Positions 1 through 7,203 of a DNA stretch of 17,340 nt are shown here, in pieces; the stretch's first letter is position 1, and every line of letters starts with the position of its first letter. Source of the DNA: Prevotella sp. CAG:1058 (GTDB taxonomy: Bacteria > Bacteroidota > Bacteroidia > Bacteroidales > Bacteroidaceae). Where the stretch lies: NCBI GenBank assembly GCA_000433175.1, contig HF986743.1, positions 1 through 17,340 of the forward strand, read 5' to 3'. The notes under the pieces were generated by a model. That model had not been told where the DNA came from. It did not search any database and saw nothing but the letters and a program-made list of their open reading frames with translations. The position numbers and the translations under genes are program-made.

Positions 1-36
1 AATGTCAAGTTTGCAACGGTATAATTAACTAGAGCC

Positions 37-83
37 ATACCGCCATGCAAATTATTGAAAATCAATAATTTGCATGGCGGTAT
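37..83. repeat. Perfect 22-bp inverted repeat with 3-nt loop
   Basis: The arms 37-58 and 62-83 are exact reverse complements and are separated by the loop AAA (59-61). The hairpin lies 23 nt beyond the uvrA stop codon, so it could end uvrA transcription or protect its 3' end. Neither strand has a U-tract after the stem, which makes a classical intrinsic terminator uncertain. It could also be a copy of a dispersed palindromic repeat. The rest of 1-105 shows nothing else I can name. Confidence 0.75.
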
Positions 84-105
84 CAAGTACCCCTAATAAC
101 ATTAG

Positions 106-2919
106 TTACGTTAAATTCAACTTTGCTTTAAGATATTCGCCCGTTACGCTGTCTTTACATTCAACAATATCTTCAGGTGTCCCGGTAAATATAAGCTTTC
201 CACCCTTGTCACCTCCATCAGGACCGAGATCGATTATATAGTCGGCACATTTTGCTACATCCAAATTATGCTCAATCACTATAACAGAATGTCCGTGAGT
301 AATTAAGGCGTCGAATGCTTTCAGCAGTTTTCTAATATCATGGAAATGTAATCCTGTAGTAGGTTCATCAAAGATGAATAGGGTAGGCTCACACTTTTCT
401 TGGCTGATAAAATAAGCCAGTTTAACACGCTGGTTCTCACCTCCAGACAATGTTGAAGAACTTTGTCCAAGCTTAATATATCCCAAGCCAACATCATCTA
501 AAGGCTTAAGCTTGCGCACAATATTATCCTGACCATATTGACAAAAGAAATCAATTGCTTCTTTAACCGTCATCTCCAACACGTCATAAATATTCTTACC
601 ATTGAACATCACGTCAAGAATGTCATGCTTGAATCTTTTACCATGGCAAGCATCACACTCCAATTCAAGGTCTGCCATGAACTGCATTTCAACAGTTAAC
701 ACGCCTGTACCTTTACAAGTTTCACAACGCCCACCATCTGCATTAAAAGAGAAATATTGTGCAGTAAATCCCATCTGCTGGGCCAATGGCTGTTCTGCGA
801 ATAGTTGCCTTATTTCATCAAAAGCTTTGACATATGTTACAGGATTTGAACGTGAACTTTTACCAATAGGATTTTGGTTCACCATCTCCACATGTCTTAC
901 ATCTTTCCAATCACCTTCCAAACCGCCGAATTCACCTGGAATTTCAGCAACTTCATCAAGCTTTCTCTTCAATGCAGGATAAAGGATGCCTCTAATCAAT
1001 GAAGACTTGCCAGAACCGCTAACACCTGTAACAACAGTCAATACATTTAAAGGTATCTTGACGTCAAACCCCTTAAGGTTATTCATCATCGCGCTTTTTA
1101 TAATTATCCCTTTGTTCCATGCCCTGCGCACAGTCGGCACTGGTATTTCTTCAACATTTAAGATATACTTTAAAGTATGACTCTTGTTAAATGTGTCCAA
1201 GTCGGCTTTCCTTAATTCGGACGGTACTCCTGCATACACAACTTCACCACCATTCCGACCTGCGTCAGGGCCCATATCAATAAGATAATCAGCTGCATTA
1301 ATTATATCTTCATCGTGTTCAACGACAATGACAGTATTACCTAATGATTGTAATTCTTTCAATACATGTATGAGCCGGAAAGTATCTCTGCTGTGAAGAC
1401 CTATACTCGGTTCGTCCAATATGTATAATGATCCTACAAGACTGCTTCCTAATGCAGTTGTAAGGTTAATCCTCTGGCTTTCTCCACCACTCAAACTGTT
1501 GGAAGGACGATTTAGAGTAAGATAATCCAGACCTACTTCAGACAAAAAACGCAGACGGTTATTTATCTCGGTAAGAAGACGCTTACTAATTTCAGCATCC
1601 TGACGTTCAAGTTCTAAGTTTTCAAACCATTGTTTCAAATTCTTTATAGGCATTTCGACCAAATTACTTATGCTTTTGCCGTTTATCTTCACATAGTTGG
1701 TCTCTTTCTTCAGTCTTGTGCCCTTACATTCAGGGCACACTGTCTTACCGCGGTATCGGCTCAACATTACGCGGTATTGTATTTTATACTGATTTTCTTT
1801 CAACATATTGAAAAAAGAATCAATACAAACCTTATCCCTCATATCAAAATTTGCCTGGCAAGGCAATCCATGCCAAAGCCATTCCTTATGTGTTGCCGAG
1901 AGTTTAAAATACGGTTCAAATAATGGGAATCCGTCTTTTGCGGCATGCATACAGAATTCTTCCTTCCATTTTTCCATTTTCTCGCCATGCCAACATTGTA
2001 CGCAGCCGTCGTACACGCTTAAAGCCGGATTGGGAATTACAAGTTTTTCGTCAATGCCAATCACATTACCAAAACCTTCACATACAGGACACGCACCGAT
2101 AGGGGAGTTGAACGAAAACATATTGTCATTCGGCTCTTCAAAACGTATCCCGTCCACCTCAAACTTGTCTGAAAAATCATATTTAATGCCTGAAGGAACA
2201 AACACAATCCTGCATGAACCGTTACCTTCATAAAATGCTGTCTCAACAGAATCGATAATTCGCGAAACTGTATCTGATTTTTCATAAACCGAAAGTCTAT
2301 CAATCAGAATGAAAACATCTTCAGGATTAACATTATCTGTATTAACAAGAACATCTTCAATCTTTGCGAACTCTCCATTATGATAAATACGGGAGAATCC
2401 CTGCTGAAGATAAATCTGCAATTGTCTCTCAAACGTATTTTCCGTTCTTATTACCAATCGCGACAAGATTACGAACTTAGTACCTGGCGAATAAGAAAAG
2501 ATGCACTTCAGAATGTCTTCATAAGTATGTCTCTTTACTTCAACACCGCTTACAGGTGAATAAGTGCGGCCGATTCTCGCATAAAGCATGCGCAGGTAAT
2601 CATAAATCTCGGTGCTTGTTCCGACTGTTGAGCGGGGATTCCTAGTATTAACCTTTTGCTCGACGGCTATTGCGGGAGGCAAACCTTTGATATAATCAAA
2701 ATCCGGTTTACGCATACGCCCCAGGAATTGGCGGGCATAAGCAGACAAACTTTCAACATATCGTCTTTGCCCTTCAGCATATAATGTATCAAATGCCAAC
2801 GATGATTTTCCAGAACCTGATACACCTGTAATCACAATGAATTTATTGTAAGGAATATTCAGAGTTACGTTTTTTAAATTATTTACCCTTACATTCCTGA
2901 GTTCTATATAGTCGTTCAT
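106..2919 (-). CDS. uvrA: UvrA, excinuclease ABC subunit A
   Basis: Damage-recognition ATPase of nucleotide-excision repair; in the cytoplasm the UvrA dimer loads UvrB at lesions. At 937 residues it has the usual full length. The first nucleotide-binding half shows Walker A GVSGSGKSS (32-40), signature LSGGE (476-480) and Walker B LYILDEPS (498-505). The second half shows GVSGSGKSS (632-640), LSGGE (824-828) and a Walker B around 846-853. The region about 120-245, where the UvrB-binding domain sits in the family, is present, so this is not the shortened UvrA2 type. The second zinc finger is intact (C732, C735, C755, C758). The first keeps only CPVC at 277-280; the positions of the upstream pair hold F253 and D256. 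A further CxxC lies at 395-398. The gene follows the glucosaminidase on the same strand after 97 nt. I found no clear promoter in that gap, so read-through is possible. Confidence 0.95.
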   Translation of the reverse strand: MNDYIELRNVRVNNLKNVTLNIPYNKFIVITGVSGSGKSSLAFDTLYAEGQRRYVESLSAYARQFLGRMRKPDFDYIKGLPPAIAVEQKVNTRNPRSTVGTSTEIYDYLRMLYARIGRTYSPVSGVEVKRHTYEDILKCIFSYSPGTKFVILSRLVIRTENTFERQLQIYLQQGFSRIYHNGEFAKIEDVLVNTDNVNPEDVFILIDRLSVYEKSDTVSRIIDSVETAFYEGNGSCRIVFVPSGIKYDFSDKFEVDGIRFEEPNDNMFSFNSPIGACPVCEGFGNVIGIDEKLVIPNPALSVYDGCVQCWHGEKMEKWKEEFCMHAAKDGFPLFEPYFKLSATHKEWLWHGLPCQANFDMRDKVCIDSFFNMLKENQYKIQYRVMLSRYRGKTVCPECKGTRLKKETNYVKINGKSISNLVEMPIKNLKQWFENLELERQDAEISKRLLTEINNRLRFLSEVGLDYLTLNRPSNSLSGGESQRINLTTALGSSLVGSLYILDEPSIGLHSRDTFRLIHVLKELQSLGNTVIVVEHDEDIINAADYLIDMGPDAGRNGGEVVYAGVPSELRKADLDTFNKSHTLKYILNVEEIPVPTVRRAWNKGIIIKSAMMNNLKGFDVKIPLNVLTVVTGVSGSGKSSLIRGILYPALKRKLDEVAEIPGEFGGLEGDWKDVRHVEMVNQNPIGKSSRSNPVTYVKAFDEIRQLFAEQPLAQQMGFTAQYFSFNADGGRCETCKGTGVLTVEMQFMADLELECDACHGKRFKHDILDVMFNGKNIYDVLEMTVKEAIDFFCQYGQDNIVRKLKPLDDVGLGYIKLGQSSSTLSGGENQRVKLAYFISQEKCEPTLFIFDEPTTGLHFHDIRKLLKAFDALITHGHSVIVIEHNLDVAKCADYIIDLGPDGGDKGGKLIFTGTPEDIVECKDSVTGEYLKAKLNLT

Positions 2920-3016
2920 TAAACTGTTTTTACTTTATACACTTAATTAGCTTTCGCTCTATTTATCATAATGGCGGTTAGTTTGCAAAGTCGTATATAT
3001 CCCATAAGCTGGAGAT

Positions 3017-3925
3017 TTACCTTACTCTAAGATAATCTCCAACTTTAATTGAGTAATCAGGTCCCAATTTATTCATCTTATAAAGACTTGAAAGTCGTAT
3101 TCCATAATTTTGAGCAATAGAATACATGCTTTCACCTTCCTTCACACGATGTGGCCTGTTCCTATATACTTTGTCAGCCTTTTTCTGTTTCTTTTTCAAA
3201 TATATTATTTCACCAGGCTCAAGCCTGTCATTCTTATCGCGCTCATTGTATTGGGCAAGCTTTTTATACGATATGCCAACTTCATCAGCAATTGACCTGA
3301 AAGTATCTCCCTCACGCACTTTTACATAATAATTCTTGTTGTATATGTGTATTGGATGCAGACTGTTGACATGCGTCTTCACGGACGAACGTTGAACCAT
3401 GAACTTGTCATAATTCTTTGCATTATCGTACTTGTACAATTTGTACAATTCAATAATGTTTATAAGCTGTTTTGCATATGTGGGACTTGTCGCATACCCA
3501 CAACGCTTCAACCCTTTTGCCCAACCTTTATAGTCGGTTCTCTTTAAATTAAACAAACTTCTATATCGTGGCTGGCGTGCTAAAAACTTGCTATGGTCTT
3601 CGTAACTCTCAAACACGTCACGGTATTCCCTAAAACACTCCTGCTTTTCGTCATCGTCATGATATGTCGTGGAACCTAGCCAATCATGGCATTTGATTCC
3701 AAAATGATTATTACTTTCACGGGCCAGCCTGCTTTTGCCAGCACCACTTTCAAGAAGGCCCTGAGCTAATGTAATGCTTGCTGGAATATTATACTTCAGC
3801 ATCTCGGCTATAGCCAAATCTTTATATTGGTCAATATAAGTTTGATAGGCAGAATTCCATTTAATTTGTGCATTAAGCGATAGACTTAATAAAAAAACTA
3901 CACCTATTATTAAATACCTTCTCAT
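3017..3925 (-). CDS. Secreted GH73 glucosaminidase with two LysM repeats
   Basis: Probable peptidoglycan hydrolase (endo-beta-N-acetylglucosaminidase, FlgJ/PF01832 type) acting on the cell wall outside the inner membrane. I start it at the ATG at 3925, giving 302 residues, because the in-frame ATG at 3949 lies inside the promoter -7 box and would not be transcribed. From 3925 the protein opens with a clean signal peptide, MRRYLIIGVVFLLSLSLNAQ, with cleavage likely near residue 20. The glucosaminidase domain spans about 25-165. It includes QGLLESGAGKS with the likely catalytic E59, and HFGIKCH near 74-80. Two LysM modules follow at about 199-245 (YYVKVREGDTFRSIA) and 258-302 (HRVKEGESMYSIA), expected to bind glycan. 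There is no lipobox or membrane segment after the signal peptide. The physiological role (cell separation, turnover) is inferred. Confidence 0.9.
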   Translation of the reverse strand: MRRYLIIGVVFLLSLSLNAQIKWNSAYQTYIDQYKDLAIAEMLKYNIPASITLAQGLLESGAGKSRLARESNNHFGIKCHDWLGSTTYHDDDEKQECFREYRDVFESYEDHSKFLARQPRYRSLFNLKRTDYKGWAKGLKRCGYATSPTYAKQLINIIELYKLYKYDNAKNYDKFMVQRSSVKTHVNSLHPIHIYNKNYYVKVREGDTFRSIADEVGISYKKLAQYNERDKNDRLEPGEIIYLKKKQKKADKVYRNRPHRVKEGESMYSIAQNYGIRLSSLYKMNKLGPDYSIKVGDYLRVR

Positions 3926-3946
3926 ATTTGTAAATTCAATATTATG

Positions 3947-3977
3947 CAAAAGTAAAGTAAATCTGCATGTTCACAAA
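3947..3977 (-). promoter_or_regulatory. Bacteroidota-type promoter of the glucosaminidase gene
   Basis: Read on the minus strand, a -33 box TTTG (3977-3974) is followed after 19 nt by TACTTTTG (3954-3947), matching the Bacteroidota consensus TTTG-N19-21-TAnnTTTG. Transcription should start near 3940, leaving a leader of roughly 15 nt before the ATG at 3925. This is the best promoter match in the window and it settles the start codon of the gene. Confidence 0.75.
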
Positions 3978-4017
3978 ATTTTAGTTGATAAAATTCTATA
4001 ATCTCAACTGCAATTAC

Positions 4018-4025
4018 TATTTTTG
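4018..4025 (+). promoter_or_regulatory. Probable -7 box upstream of the thioesterase gene
   Basis: TATTTTTG matches TAnnTTTG and lies 17 nt before the ATG at 4043, implying a leader of only about 10 nt. I see no convincing -33 TTTG at the right distance, so this is weaker than the divergent promoter at 3947-3977. Confidence 0.5.
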
Positions 4026-4042
4026 CAATAAAAACTTGAATT

Positions 4043-4435
4043 ATGGAAATAGGTATAAAGAACGTTATTGAAATAAAAGTAACAAAAGAAAACACTGCAG
4101 CCGCGCTTGGCAGCGGCACACTCTCTGTATTTGCAACGCCCGCCATGATAGCCTTAATTGAGCAAACTGCATGGAAAAGCGTTGAACCGTACTTGGATGA
4201 AGGACAAGGAACAGTAGGTACCAAGCTCGACATCAGCCATTTGTCTCCCACCCCGGTTGGTATGACAGTAAAGTGCGAAACCGAATTGACTGGCATTGAC
4301 GGAAGATGCTTGAGATTTGAAGCGAACGTATATGATGAAACCGGACTTATAGGTAAAGGTGTTCATGAACGTTTCATTATCTCATCAGACAAATTCCAAA
4401 TAAAAGCCGACAGTAAGTTAATAAGCCGTGATTAG
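4043..4435 (+). CDS. FlK-type hotdog-fold acyl-CoA thioesterase
   Basis: A 130-residue single-domain hotdog protein that most resembles the fluoroacetyl-CoA thioesterase (FlK) family, which hydrolyses small acyl-CoA esters in the cytoplasm. The family's functional residues all appear at a constant offset of ten from FlK as I recall it: T32 (FlK T42) in the FATPAM segment, E40 (E50), G59 (G69), H66 (H76) in LDISHLSPTP, and R110 (R120) in GVHERF. The catalytic set is therefore complete. The Phe lid that gives FlK its fluoroacetate preference is not seen at the corresponding positions (23-26 is GSGT), so fluoroacetate is unlikely to be the substrate. A weak hairpin follows at 4450-4467, then the dehydrogenase gene begins 72 nt after the stop. 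The substrate is unknown. Confidence 0.8.
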   Translation: MEIGIKNVIEIKVTKENTAAALGSGTLSVFATPAMIALIEQTAWKSVEPYLDEGQGTVGTKLDISHLSPTPVGMTVKCETELTGIDGRCLRFEANVYDETGLIGKGVHERFIISSDKFQIKADSKLISRD

Positions 4436-4449
4436 TAAGATATAACAGG

Positions 4450-4467
4450 AAACGGCATTTGCCGTTT
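4450..4467 (+). terminator. Small GC-stem hairpin after the thioesterase gene
   Basis: The arms AAACGGC (4450-4456) and GCCGTTT (4461-4467) enclose a 4-nt loop and are followed by one more T and then ACAAG. It lies 15 nt past the stop codon. The short U-tract suggests at best partial termination, with read-through into the dehydrogenase gene possible. Confidence 0.4.
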
Positions 4468-4507
4468 TACAAGATTATAAATTACGACCAATCTTCTTTT
4501 AAAAGTA

Positions 4508-5542
4508 ATGAAAGCATACACGTATGTTGAGCCTGGCAAGTTTGCAATAACGGAAAAAAGCAAACCACAACTTTTAGACGATAAAGACGCCATTGTGCGT
4601 GTAACACTGTGTAGCATCTGCACTAGCGACATCCACATAAAACACGGCTGTGTACCTAAAGCTGTGTCCGGAATTACCGTCGGGCACGAGATGGTCGGCA
4701 TCGTCGAGCAAGTCGGCAAAGCCGTCACAAAAGTAAAACCCAACGACCGTGTGACAATAAACGTTGAAACATTCTGCGGAGAATGTTTTTTCTGCAAACG
4801 CGGTTATGTAAACAACTGTACGTCGGATAATGGCGGATGGGCATTGGGATGCCGTATTGATGGCGGACAAACAGAGTATGTACGCGTGCCCTACGCCGAC
4901 CAGGGACTCAACATAATACCTGACACAGTCACCGACGAACAAGCACTATTTGTCGGCGACTTGCTTTCAACCGGCTTTTGGGCGGCACGTATATCGGAAA
5001 TAACCGATCAGGATACTGTTTTAATAATAGGAGCCGGCCCTACCGGCATTTGCACCCTGCAATGTGTCATGCTGAAAAAGCCCAAACGGATTATAGTTTG
5101 CGAAAAATCTCCGGAACGTATGAATTTCATTCGTGAACATTATCCCGAAGTCCTTGTAACAACACCAGAAGAATGCCTTGATTTCACAATCAAACATAGT
5201 GACAACGGCGGTGCTGATGTTGTCATTGAGGTTGCCGGCACGGATGAAACATTCCGCATGGCATGGCAATGCGCACGCCCGAATGCGATTGTTACCATTG
5301 TCGCAATGTATGACAAGCCACAGATTCTTCCCCTGCCCGACATGTACGGAAAGAATCTGATATTCAAGACAGGTGGTGTCGACGGTTGTTATTGTGATGA
5401 AATACTTGGTCTTATTGAAAAACAAGAAATTGACACCACTAAATTAATAACCCATCGGTTCAACTTCGACGAAATAGAAACAGCATATCGCATATTCGAA
5501 AACAAATTAGACGGGGTAATTAAGGTTGCCGTAAAAATTTAA
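4508..5542 (+). CDS. Zinc-dependent medium-chain alcohol dehydrogenase
   Basis: Cytoplasmic oxidoreductase of the medium-chain dehydrogenase/reductase superfamily, 344 residues, usual length. The GroES-like catalytic domain carries the zinc ligands C38 (in CTSDIH), H60-E61 (GHEMVG) and probably D151 (FVGDLLSTG), an arrangement like the secondary-alcohol (isopropanol-type) and threonine dehydrogenase branch. The structural zinc site is complete: C90, C93, C96, C104. The Rossmann fold shows GAGPTG at 175-180. The acidic residue after the second strand (E199 in VCEK) favours NAD over NADP. The segment NGGADVVIEVAG (233-244) is also typical. No good promoter is visible in the 72 nt upstream, so it is probably transcribed with the thioesterase gene. 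The alcohol or polyol used cannot be told from sequence. Confidence 0.88.
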   Translation: MKAYTYVEPGKFAITEKSKPQLLDDKDAIVRVTLCSICTSDIHIKHGCVPKAVSGITVGHEMVGIVEQVGKAVTKVKPNDRVTINVETFCGECFFCKRGYVNNCTSDNGGWALGCRIDGGQTEYVRVPYADQGLNIIPDTVTDEQALFVGDLLSTGFWAARISEITDQDTVLIIGAGPTGICTLQCVMLKKPKRIIVCEKSPERMNFIREHYPEVLVTTPEECLDFTIKHSDNGGADVVIEVAGTDETFRMAWQCARPNAIVTIVAMYDKPQILPLPDMYGKNLIFKTGGVDGCYCDEILGLIEKQEIDTTKLITHRFNFDEIETAYRIFENKLDGVIKVAVKI

Positions 5543-5543
5543 T

Positions 5544-5562
5544 ATAGTATAGAATATACTAT
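5544..5562. repeat. Short AT-only inverted repeat just after the dehydrogenase
   Basis: The arms ATAGTATA (5544-5551) and TATACTAT (5555-5562) flank the loop GAA. The repeat begins two bases after the stop codon. It is the first of three consecutive inverted repeats in this convergent gap. With no G:C-rich stem or U-tract it is a weak terminator candidate. Confidence 0.5.
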
Positions 5563-5584
5563 TCCGGCTAATACGAGTAAAAAA

Positions 5585-5623
5585 CAATAGGTTACCTTTT
5601 GTGACATAAAAGGTAACTTATTG
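5585..5623. repeat. Inverted repeat, 16-bp stem (first arm pair of repeat copy A)
   Basis: Positions 5585-5600 pair with 5608-5623, all Watson-Crick except one G:U (5590/5618), around the loop GTGACAT. The core GTTACCTTTT/AAAAGGTAAC is perfect over 10 bp. Most of this hairpin falls inside the 54-nt repeat shared with 11859-11912. It may act as a two-way terminator between the converging genes. Confidence 0.65.
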
Positions 5624-5645
5624 ACGTGTAAAAGGATACCTTTCA
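5592..5645 (+). repeat. Intergenic repeat family, copy A
   Basis: This segment aligns without gaps to 11859-11912, with 39 of 54 positions identical by my hand count. Shared blocks are TTACCTTTTG, ATAAAA, GTAAAAGG and CTTTCA, at exactly the same spacing. Both copies lie between convergent genes, in the same orientation on the plus strand. Copy A keeps strong self-complementarity; copy B has largely lost it. Confidence 0.6.
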
Positions 5646-5668
5646 GACGATAAAAGGTATCCTTTTAC
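5628..5668. repeat. Perfect 16-bp inverted repeat
   Basis: Arms 5628-5643 and 5653-5668 are exact reverse complements around a 9-nt loop (CAGACGATA). The AAAGG/CCTTT pattern echoes the hairpin just upstream. The remainder of the convergent gap, 5669-5816, shows no feature I can support. Confidence 0.7.
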
Positions 5669-5816
5669 AAAACGGGAATTCAGAGATGACGAGCCATATG
5701 GTACAAAACTGCAATATTAATTAGTAACAATCTGGCAATCAAAGGAATACGCCGCATCTACGTATACAAACATACAAGAAGGACATCCGCCTACCTATAC
5801 CCTATTGGAATCCGTG

Positions 5817-6686
5817 CTACTGCCAATCATTTATATCTGCAACAGCCTCAATCTTATTCTCAATATCGTCAGGAAGAGCAGAAAAGAAGTCGATACCGGT
5901 AATCCGCTCAACATCGTCAACCGAGTTTACATAATCACCTTTAGGGCGGTTGCCTTCAATATTTTTATAAATGAAACCTATCGCTTTAGGCTCTTTTCCC
6001 TCGCGCAGCACAACTTTAAAGAAGGCTTCAGGCACAACAACCTTGTTCTTTCCTATTGTCTTATGCTTGCCTTTATATAAAATAGGGCCGCAAACAACAT
6101 ACACCCCTCCGTACTTTGAGGCCCAATTGCGGCATGCCATCTCCATTTCATTCCAGTCGCCACGATTGAGGTTGCCGTTCTGTGGACACATATTTGAAAA
6201 AAGGAATGATTCTTCCATCGCCTTTTTACTAAACTTATTATCTGCAGCCGGACACATGTGGCCCCGGTCGTAGCCGGAGCCGTAATAATCAGAATCTTCC
6301 GCCCGCGGAGAAGGAACATCAATGTCAGCCTCGAAATCAACACCGGCACGCTTTGCCGGACCTGTTGTCCGTTCTGGCGTAAGATACCACGACACCCAAT
6401 TAGGCAGCTTGGTGTCTTTGTTGTAAGAAACAGTATAGCCAGTACGTACTAATATCTGCTCTGCCAAACCATCGGGAGACTTCTGTTTTAACAGGCTTTC
6501 GTCCGATGTCGCACTTTCTTCATTTGTATCGGTAAGATTGCCAGTTCCCCGCATGTCTCTTGATTCTGCAACCCACTCTTTGCCAATCTCATTTACAATA
6601 TTATTATTGTTTCCGGCTATATCAAACATGTACAAGACAGCAGCCGCACATACACCAACGATAGAATAAATCTTAATCTTTTTCAT
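5817..6686 (-). CDS. Exported DNA/RNA non-specific endonuclease
   Basis: A 289-residue metal-dependent nuclease of the Serratia NucA (beta-beta-alpha metal) family, cutting DNA and RNA without sequence specificity. The signature DRGHMCPAAD gives DRGH at 140-143, with H143 as the expected general base. The segment NMCPQNGNLNRGDWNEME (165-182) supplies the expected Mg ligand N174. An N-terminal hydrophobic stretch at about 7-21, after MKKIK, should act as a signal peptide or membrane anchor. A polar, low-complexity linker of about 50 residues then leads to the catalytic domain, so the enzyme acts outside the cytoplasm. No lipobox is convincing. Roles in nutrient DNA scavenging or biofilm DNA turnover are inference. 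The gene stands alone; no immunity gene is adjacent and no clear promoter is visible. Confidence 0.88.
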   Translation of the reverse strand: MKKIKIYSIVGVCAAAVLYMFDIAGNNNNIVNEIGKEWVAESRDMRGTGNLTDTNEESATSDESLLKQKSPDGLAEQILVRTGYTVSYNKDTKLPNWVSWYLTPERTTGPAKRAGVDFEADIDVPSPRAEDSDYYGSGYDRGHMCPAADNKFSKKAMEESFLFSNMCPQNGNLNRGDWNEMEMACRNWASKYGGVYVVCGPILYKGKHKTIGKNKVVVPEAFFKVVLREGKEPKAIGFIYKNIEGNRPKGDYVNSVDDVERITGIDFFSALPDDIENKIEAVADINDWQ

Positions 6687-7043
6687 TTCAATGGATAAAT
6701 ATTTGTTCTGTATAATGAAGATGAATCAGTATTTACACTTAAATGTTTGATTTTCATCATGTTAAGATTTTGGTTCATGATGTCAACCAGCTACCCGTAA
6801 ACATCATTCCCGATTTTCAACCATAAAATTACAAATAATATTTTGTACATACAATTTTTCGGACACATTCTTATGTTTGTAACTTTTCGGCAATAAATAT
6901 AAAAACAAATGACACTCCCCTGCCCCGTTTTATTCTAAAGATAAAAACAGAATAACGACACCATTTGTTTTAAATTGCATAAACCTGAATAAATAAATTG
7001 CAGCTTTATCATGCAGACAATCCTGATTTTCATTTTTATTCAG
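6687..7043. other. AT-rich intergenic region between nuclease and engB
   Basis: This stretch between divergent genes contains no credible gene. It holds an inverted repeat CATCATG/CATGATG (6755-6761 and 6776-6782, 14-nt spacer) upstream of the nuclease, and two TTTTCGG copies at 6856-6862 and 6884-6890, exactly 28 nt apart. Neither can be tied to a known regulator. I found no TAnnTTTG box for the nuclease on the minus strand. Confidence 0.4.
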
Positions 7044-7051
7044 TATCTTTG
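7044..7051 (+). promoter_or_regulatory. Probable -7 box of the engB/ABC-F operon
   Basis: TATCTTTG fits TAnnTTTG exactly and is followed by CACAAC. The -33 region about 20 nt upstream is only a T-rich match, without TTTG. Transcription would start near 7058, leaving a leader of about 145 nt before engB. Confidence 0.6.
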
Positions 7052-7203
7052 CACAACATAACGTACAGACGTTTAAGACACGGGATAATTTTTTATAACT
7101 TAAATCCACTACAGCAACAAACATAAAGTAACGACATACAGAATCAATGAACACTTGTTTTTACATAAAGATGATTGTTGTTTGATAGAAAAACGATTTG
7201 ACA

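Noticed and set aside
2920..3016. Possible uvrA promoter in TACGACTTTGC on the minus strand
   Set aside because: Four rather than two bases separate TA from TTTG and there is no -33 box, so I do not call it.
3084..3560. Several plus-strand frames opposite the LysM region
   Set aside because: All lie antisense to the glucosaminidase gene and have no start context, domain or conservation that can be seen.
5585..5668. Tandem palindromes that might be a short CRISPR array
   Set aside because: There are only two adjacent hairpins with different loops, no regular repeat-spacer pattern and no cas gene nearby.
5817..6686. Secreted nuclease as a toxin of an interbacterial system
   Set aside because: No delivery domain, immunity gene or secretion locus is adjacent; a simple signal sequence plus NucA domain is enough to explain it.
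6930..7154. A 74-residue minus-strand frame upstream of engB
   Set aside because: It runs across the predicted engB promoter and leader, has no recognisable domain, and its composition is that of AT-rich non-coding DNA.
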